From the NCBI GenBank assembly GCA_013306675.1, contig JABLUY010000261.1, positions 1 to 49,140 on the forward strand: a stretch of 49,140 nt of DNA, read 5' to 3'. This DNA comes from Thraustochytrium sp. TN22. Lineage: Eukaryota > Sar > Bigyra > Thraustochytrida > Thraustochytriidae. The notes under the pieces are model-generated. The model did no database searches. It worked only from the letters and a program-made list of their open reading frames with translations, and was not told where the DNA came from. Position numbers and translations under genes: made by a program. Shown one piece after another: positions 44,696 through 49,140 of the stretch (position 1 is the first letter of the stretch; each line of letters begins with the position of its first letter).

Positions 44696-45124
44696 TGCCG
44701 CCAAGCCAAGGAGCTCCCGAGCGCAATCTGTGAATGACTCCCATCGCCGCCGGCGATGTTGATGCTGATCGACTCGCCTTCGACTCTTCGAGTCCTTGCT
44801 GTGCTGCGATCGGAGGCCACTCGCGGGGGTCACATTTGTAGGGTGTGCACGCGAGAGAACGGAGCCGTCGCGCTCCCCCGAGATCCGAGTGACCCCGATG
44901 GGACGCCGCCGTGGGACGCGCCGCCGCCGCGGAGTCCAGTGTCCAGCGCACGGAGCGCAGCGCAGCGCTGCGCTGCGCCTGCGCCTGCATCGCATCTCAA
45001 TGCGCCGCAGTCGCGACTCGTTGCGAGGCGCCGCCAAGGGCGGGGCAGTACGTGAAAGGTCCAGCGGACCAGGTCCGCGCGGCCCAGGAGCGGCGAGTGC
45101 TGTCGCGGCGGGCAGACCGCAAGC
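44696..45124. promoter_or_regulatory. Divergent promoter region L2HGDH / RGS protein
   Basis: 429 bp. It includes a GCGCAGCGCAGCGCTGCGCTGCGC palindromic-type tract around 44956-44982 and no TATA box. It may encode the extended L2HGDH N-terminus on the minus strand. Confidence 0.45.
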
Positions 45125-46771
45125 ATGGCCGGCTCGGACGTCAAGCTCAAGGCCCTGGCCTTTGTGGCCCTCTGGTCGCTCGTGCTCGGGACGAGGACTT
45201 GCTCCACCTCCAGCGAGGAGCTCGGGGAGGGTGAGGCCTCCGAGCTCTGCGCAGGCCTTCTGGCAGGCAACCCGGTGGAGACGTGCACGCCCGGAGGCGC
45301 CTTCTTGGTGGACCTGTATGACTCGTGCATTGCCGACGAAGACGACGACGACGACGACGACGAGGATGAGGATGAGGACGAGGACGACGACGACGAGGAG
45401 GAGGAAGACGAGGACGACGAGTACGATGTGGAGGGAGGCTTTTACGCGCAGTGTGCCGTGGCAAGCGCCTCGGACGCCGCAGGCCCCTTCCTCTCCCGCA
45501 GCGTAGAACTTGACCCGGAGTCCGACGAGTTCGTGGCGCGCTGGGTGCTCAACCCGCGTGTTGTTGACGTCACGCAGAACGTGACGGTGCAGCTGCGCTT
45601 CCGTAGCGAGGCGGACGCCACCGCCCATCTGTATTCTGGTGACGCGGGCAGCCTCCTCCCAGTCGACCTCACAGGCGGCTTTGACAACGGCACCTGGTGC
45701 CTCACGTCGCCCGTCAAGATCTATCCTGTGCCGGAGAAGGACGCCGCCGGCGAGGAGGTCTGGGTCATCATGGCGCGCTCGCCGACCTTCTCGGCCAACG
45801 AGGTGCTCTTCGAGGGGCTAGTGATGATGCACGAGACCCCGGCCGAGGTGGACGCCTCGAACACCGTGAATTACGCTTGTGCAGCCGGCGCTGCCGCGCT
45901 GGCCGAGTGCTCACCCGAGAGCGACTACAACTGCTATTGCACGGAGGAGGATGACGGCGACGACGCGAAGACGCCGTGGTGGCTGCTGGCCATCATCGTG
46001 GCCGCCGTGGGACTCGTCATGACGGCCTTTTGCGCAGCTGCGCGTCACTCGCGCCGTGCTGCCCTCAAGAGAGGGCGCGTCAACGAGACGGAGGCCGGCC
46101 AGGAGATTGAGGAGTCCTCCTTTGTGGCCTACCTGGCCCGCGTGCGCAGCGCCGCGGGGGCGCGCAAGGCGGACAAGCCCGCGAAGCTGCAACTGCCGGG
46201 GCCCGAGGACGACGCGGACGACATCAAGCACGTGCAGCTCGCGGACCTCCTGCACGACCCGGAGGAGCGACGCCAGTTCCTCACCTTCCTCGAGCGCCGC
46301 GGCACTGTGGAGCCCCTGCTGCTTTACGAGAGCATCGAGACCTACGAGCAGTGCGAGGACCGCCTCTGGCGCCAGCGCGAGGCGCGCAACATGATTGCGC
46401 GTTTCGTCGCGCCCCACGCGCCCTACCCCGTGGAGCTCTCGGAAGCCACGCGCATGGCACTCGTGAACGCGCGTGGCACGCCCACCAACCTCTTCGACGC
46501 TGCCAAGGCCGAAGCGTACTCGTACATGCAGATCCATTACCTCGAGGCCTTTGTGCAGGCTCGCATCAGCGGGCCGTTCACGCCGCGGCGCCAGTCGCCG
46601 CGCCACTCTGTGGTGAGCGCCGCCGGCTCTGAGCCCGGCGACATCTTCATCGCCACCTCCGACTCGAACCCGGTCGAGCTGCGCATTGACACGCTCGCCG
46701 GTCCTCAAGACGACGGCGACGGCGGTGACGCTTCGCCGAGTACTTCGCACTCTCAACTCGGCGTTGTGTGA
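45125..46771 (+). CDS. Single-pass membrane protein with cytoplasmic RGS domain
   Basis: The 548-residue product starts at an ATG and opens with a signal peptide (LKALAFVALWSLVLGTRTC). The outer part (about 25-285) is Cys-containing, with a run of some 30 Asp/Glu at 71-102 and potential N-glycosylation sites (NVTV, NGTW). One membrane helix follows at about 286-308 (WWLLAIIVAAVGLVMTAF) with a basic stop-transfer. Residues about 370-480 form an RGS domain: LADLLHDPEERRQFLTFLERRGT, EPLLLYESIETYEQC, then NLFDAAKAEAYSYMQIHYLEAF. RGS domains speed GTP hydrolysis by G-alpha subunits. The plant AtRGS1 joins RGS to seven helices; here a single helix and an acidic ectodomain are used. The ligand, if any, is unknown. 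Confidence 0.85.
   Translation: MAGSDVKLKALAFVALWSLVLGTRTCSTSSEELGEGEASELCAGLLAGNPVETCTPGGAFLVDLYDSCIADEDDDDDDDEDEDEDEDDDDEEEEDEDDEYDVEGGFYAQCAVASASDAAGPFLSRSVELDPESDEFVARWVLNPRVVDVTQNVTVQLRFRSEADATAHLYSGDAGSLLPVDLTGGFDNGTWCLTSPVKIYPVPEKDAAGEEVWVIMARSPTFSANEVLFEGLVMMHETPAEVDASNTVNYACAAGAAALAECSPESDYNCYCTEEDDGDDAKTPWWLLAIIVAAVGLVMTAFCAAARHSRRAALKRGRVNETEAGQEIEESSFVAYLARVRSAAGARKADKPAKLQLPGPEDDADDIKHVQLADLLHDPEERRQFLTFLERRGTVEPLLLYESIETYEQCEDRLWRQREARNMIARFVAPHAPYPVELSEATRMALVNARGTPTNLFDAAKAEAYSYMQIHYLEAFVQARISGPFTPRRQSPRHSVVSAAGSEPGDIFIATSDSNPVELRIDTLAGPQDDGDGGDASPSTSHSQLGVV
45340..45424 (+). repeat. GAC/GAG run encoding an Asp/Glu tract
   Basis: Uninterrupted GAC, GAT and GAG codons encode about 28 acidic residues in the ectodomain of the RGS protein. 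They may bind Ca2+ weakly or act as a spacer. Confidence 0.8.
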
Positions 46772-46884
46772 TGCAGTGACGTTTTCACATGGCGAAGATA
46801 ACAAGACACCATCATTCGAACGAGAAACCTAAAAGCTAACCTAACAGAAAAACGCTCAAGCAGCGATGGTATGGTTCCACCATC

Positions 46885-48765
46885 TTATGACGACGTTTGC
46901 TGCGTAGCCGACGTTTGCTGCATAGCCGACGTTTGCTGCATAGCCGACCCTTGCTGCGTAGACGACGCTTGCTGCATAGCCGACCCTTGCTGCGTAGCCG
47001 ACCCTTGCTGCGTAGCCGACGCTTGCTGCATAGCCGACGATTGCTGCATAGCCGACGATTGCTGCATAGCCGACGATTGCTGCATAGCCTCCTTGGCTAG
47101 CCCAAGGGCGTCTTCCAGCAATGCGAGCTCCATGAACTGGCGCATCGGGTCCATGGTGGGCTGTGGCGGCGGCCGAAATGGCTCGTCCGTGCGAAGCCCA
47201 TCCTCGTGTCCGTGCTCGCCATGCGCATGCCCGTGCCCGTGCGCGTCGCCATGTGAGTGCGAGTGCGAGTGCGAGTGTGTATGTGGCAAGCCAGGCGCAG
47301 GAGGAGGAAGCGACTGGGTGCTGGTGGTCTGGCGTGCCGCGTCGATTCCTTCGGAGAGACGGGCGTAAGCGCGAGAGGCAGCCTCGCGCTGCGGTGCAGG
47401 CATGAGGTCACGCGCCGCCATGAGGCGCGATAGCACGAGCAACGAGCGCAATATCTCTGCCTGCGAGAGCAGCCCTGCAGAGTCCGCACTGCCGGAAGAG
47501 AGCACGGAGAGCTGCTCCACCGCGAAGACGGCGGCCTGCGCGGCAGTCTCGCTCCCCCAGGCGGAGGCGACGCAGCGGCGTACGTGGTCAATGACGAGCG
47601 CACGCGCCGGGGTGAAGGGGCAGCGCTCAAAGACCGTCTTGAGCAGCGGGAGGCCGCCGTCGCCGGCCGGCCCGCAGCCAAGGTAAAAGAGGCGGAAGAG
47701 CGTCTTGGCCGCCTCGGTGCGCTTGACCGCGACCGGATGTGAGGCAGCATAGTTGGCGAGGTCCGTGCCAAGGGCGGCCAAGGCCCTGGCGTGCGGCCCG
47801 CCTGCGGGCAAGTTCGCCAAACCGCCCGCGTCGCCCGTTTGCAATGCCCACGCGGCAAGCTGGACGCCGCGCTCCGCGGTGAACTGGGAGCTGCGCACCA
47901 CCAGCAGGGTCGACGCTAGGCGACCAGCTACGCGAGCGCGCTCCGCCAAGCTCCACACGGACGGAATCCAGACGTCCGTCTGCGCGCCGTTCTCGATCAC
48001 GACCACCAAGGCGCAAGCGAGCCCAGCCGCATCCCACGCAGCGCGGTCGCTAGCGCTGGCTCCTCCCTCCTCGTCCTCCTCCATGTGGTCGCCGGCCCTG
48101 GCTTTGGCGTCCGACTGCTCCTGGCCTTCCAAAGTGCGCAGGAGGTCGCCAGCGGTGCGCAGGTCTGCGGCAGCCAGCAGGCTCAGCGCCGCGCGGGGGC
48201 CGTCGCCCTGAAAGAAGGCACCGGGCGCCACGTTGGCGCAGGCCCCGAGCGCGCGGCTGGCAAGGCGACCCAGGCCAGCTCGCAGGTCCGCGTCCTCGGC
48301 GTTGCCAAAGGCGGCCAACCCCCGCGTTAGGTCTGCGAGCGCCGCGGCGACGTGCTCCTCCGCAAGCCCCCCCTCGCCGAAGTTGCGCGTGAACACCCAG
48401 GTGCAGTCCTCGAGCATCTTCTTGGCCCTCCTGGCGCCCCCCTCGCGCTCCGCCTGCCGCTCGCAAGCCTTTGCAAGCGCGGTCTGCAGCCTTCGCTTCG
48501 CCCCCGCACTCGTCACCTTTCCCTGGCCCACCGCGCTGGTGGCCATCATGACGAGCTCCCTGGGCGCGAGGCCCTCCTCCACCCTCCGCACCACCTGCTC
48601 CGCCGCCTGCACCGCCCTCGCATCCTCTCCGGCGCCCGCGGCGGCCTCGAGCACGTCCCCGAGGCAGTCCCAGAGGTCGTCGGGCGCGTCCACGCCGCTG
48701 CCGCCGGCGCCGTCCTGCACGCTCAGCGCCGCCAGCAGCGCCTCCAGGTCCTCCGCGGCGCGCAT
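46885..48765 (-). CDS. Helical-repeat protein with His-rich tract and Gln/Ser minisatellite tail
   Basis: The 626-residue product starts at an ATG. Residues 1-480 are alpha-helical and of ARM/HEAT-like character (GLARLASRALGACANVAPGAF, ERARVAGRLASTLLVVRSS, KTLFRLFYLGCGPAG, KTVFERCPFTPARALVIDHV). This loosely resembles the glomulin/ALF4 family of cullin-RING regulators, in which a similar C-terminal segment occurs, but I cannot confirm it. Around residues 490-520 lies a His-rich tract (HTHSHSHSHSHGDAHGHG) that could bind metal. After a short conserved-looking helix (DPMRQFMELALLEDALGLAKEA) the C-terminus is eleven six-residue units of MQQSSA/TQQGSA type. Function uncertain. Confidence 0.7.
   Translation of the reverse strand: MRAAEDLEALLAALSVQDGAGGSGVDAPDDLWDCLGDVLEAAAGAGEDARAVQAAEQVVRRVEEGLAPRELVMMATSAVGQGKVTSAGAKRRLQTALAKACERQAEREGGARRAKKMLEDCTWVFTRNFGEGGLAEEHVAAALADLTRGLAAFGNAEDADLRAGLGRLASRALGACANVAPGAFFQGDGPRAALSLLAAADLRTAGDLLRTLEGQEQSDAKARAGDHMEEDEEGGASASDRAAWDAAGLACALVVVIENGAQTDVWIPSVWSLAERARVAGRLASTLLVVRSSQFTAERGVQLAAWALQTGDAGGLANLPAGGPHARALAALGTDLANYAASHPVAVKRTEAAKTLFRLFYLGCGPAGDGGLPLLKTVFERCPFTPARALVIDHVRRCVASAWGSETAAQAAVFAVEQLSVLSSGSADSAGLLSQAEILRSLLVLSRLMAARDLMPAPQREAASRAYARLSEGIDAARQTTSTQSLPPPAPGLPHTHSHSHSHSHGDAHGHGHAHGEHGHEDGLRTDEPFRPPPQPTMDPMRQFMELALLEDALGLAKEAMQQSSAMQQSSAMQQSSAMQQASATQQGSATQQGSAMQQASSTQQGSAMQQTSAMQQTSATQQTSS
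46897..47094 (-). repeat. 18-bp coding minisatellite, 11 units
   Basis: Eleven copies of an 18-bp unit (on the + strand of the form TTTGCTGCATAGCCGACG) encode the C-terminal Met/Thr-Gln-Gln-Ser/Gly-Ser-Ala repeats. Variants are shared between non-adjacent units, which indicates unequal exchange. The unit length keeps the frame. Confidence 0.88.
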
Positions 48766-49140
48766 CGCCAGCCGCCGCGCCGCTGCGCCGCGCCGCGCCC
48801 GCGCGCGCGCGATCCCGCTCTGCCGCGCTAGCTAGAGAGAGCTCGCTCCAGCTAGAGCTAGCTCGAGCGCCGGCTGGCCGCTGGCCGCCGCTGGCGCAAG
48901 TGGGCTATGCGTTTGAATCGCAAGGGCGGCGCGCCACTTGCGCGCGCGCGCGCAAGTGGCGCCCGGCGCCGCGCAAGTGGGGCGCGGCCGCGAGCTCAGC
49001 TTCGCCGCGGCGTCGATCGATCGATCCTGGCAGCCGAGGCCGCGGCAGTTCGCTGCTCGCTCGCTGCTCGCTGCGCGCGCGCCCGGCGGCGGCGGCTCGG
49101 CGGCGGCGGCGGCGGCGGCGGCGGCGGGTGCAGGCGCGGG
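48766..49140. promoter_or_regulatory. Upstream region of the helical-repeat gene with palindrome
   Basis: 375 bp to the window's end. It contains AGCTAGCT-type elements at 48827-48863, a 32-bp perfect palindrome at 48931-48962, a GATC repeat (ATCGATCGATCGATCC) at 49014-49027 and (CGG)n at 49098-49127. No gene is seen. Another gene may start to the right. Confidence 0.5.
48931..48962. repeat. 32-bp perfect palindrome
   Basis: The arms are GCGCCACTTGCGCGCG and its exact reverse complement with no spacer. The GCGCAAGTGG core also occurs as single copies near 48894 and 48972, so this is a cluster of one motif in both orientations. Confidence 0.85.

Noticed and set aside
46897-47094. CRISPR-like array from regularly spaced repeats.
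   Set aside because: The 18-bp units are contiguous without spacers and lie in frame at the end of a gene in a eukaryote.
46893-47100. A + strand Cys-rich repeat protein with CCIAD units.
   Set aside because: It is the complement of the Gln/Ser minisatellite of the minus-strand gene, and the + frame has no other protein-like content.

Overview
The window looks like nuclear DNA of a GC-rich, intron-poor unicellular eukaryote, most likely a thraustochytrid (Labyrinthulomycetes, Stramenopiles). The evidence is long uninterrupted ORFs for typically eukaryotic proteins (DOT1 methyltransferase, class II histone deacetylase, SCFD2-type Sec1/Munc18 protein, ARL2-binding BART protein, NIPA transporter, RGS protein), strong GC bias at third codon positions, monocistronic genes on both strands without operons, and gene-flanking simple repeats such as (GAGC)n, (CAGG)n and (AGCT)n. 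The taxon is inferred from these features; no database search was possible. About 20 protein genes are supported. I saw no rRNA, tRNA, CRISPR array, transposon or viral element.

Layout. 0-8.1 kb: a NIPA-type Mg2+ transporter with a C-terminal PDZ-like domain (+), a Cys/His zinc-finger gene of uncertain frame (-) and a very large IQ-motif protein (-). 8.4-15.5 kb: a long coiled-coil protein (+), a seven-helix membrane protein with a small Cys-rich N-terminus (+) and a possible GNAT-like acetyltransferase (-). 17.7-25.9 kb: a class II histone deacetylase (+), a mitochondrial D-lactate dehydrogenase (-) and a DOT1 H3K79 methyltransferase with a C-terminal zinc finger (+). 26.4-33.3 kb: an LRR protein (-), an atypical SDR epimerase (+), an unknown protein (-), an ARL2BP-like BART protein (-) and SCFD2 (+).

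33.7-39.9 kb is visibly less GC-rich. It holds three same-strand relatives of one family: a predicted N-terminal helical bundle resembling the MLKL/HeLo/RPW8 group, followed in one copy by an acidic tail and in another by a seven-bladed WD40 propeller; the third is a relic. This is the strongest candidate for an undescribed system: a possible NLR-like, self/non-self or cell-death module without a nucleotide-binding domain. 41.8-48.8 kb returns to ordinary content: a CAMK-like kinase (+), L-2-hydroxyglutarate dehydrogenase (-), a single-pass membrane RGS protein (+) and a helical-repeat protein with a His-rich tract and an 18-bp coding minisatellite (-).

Genes are mostly arranged in divergent or convergent pairs. 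The divergent promoter regions are extremely GC-rich and full of microsatellites, whereas several 3' regions carry short tandem duplications of 19-109 bp. Functional links are limited to themes: two chromatin enzymes (HDAC, DOT1), two FAD 2-hydroxyacid dehydrogenases (LDHD, L2HGDH), and signalling parts (7TM protein, membrane RGS, kinase, IQ protein). Nothing in the sequence shows that they act together.
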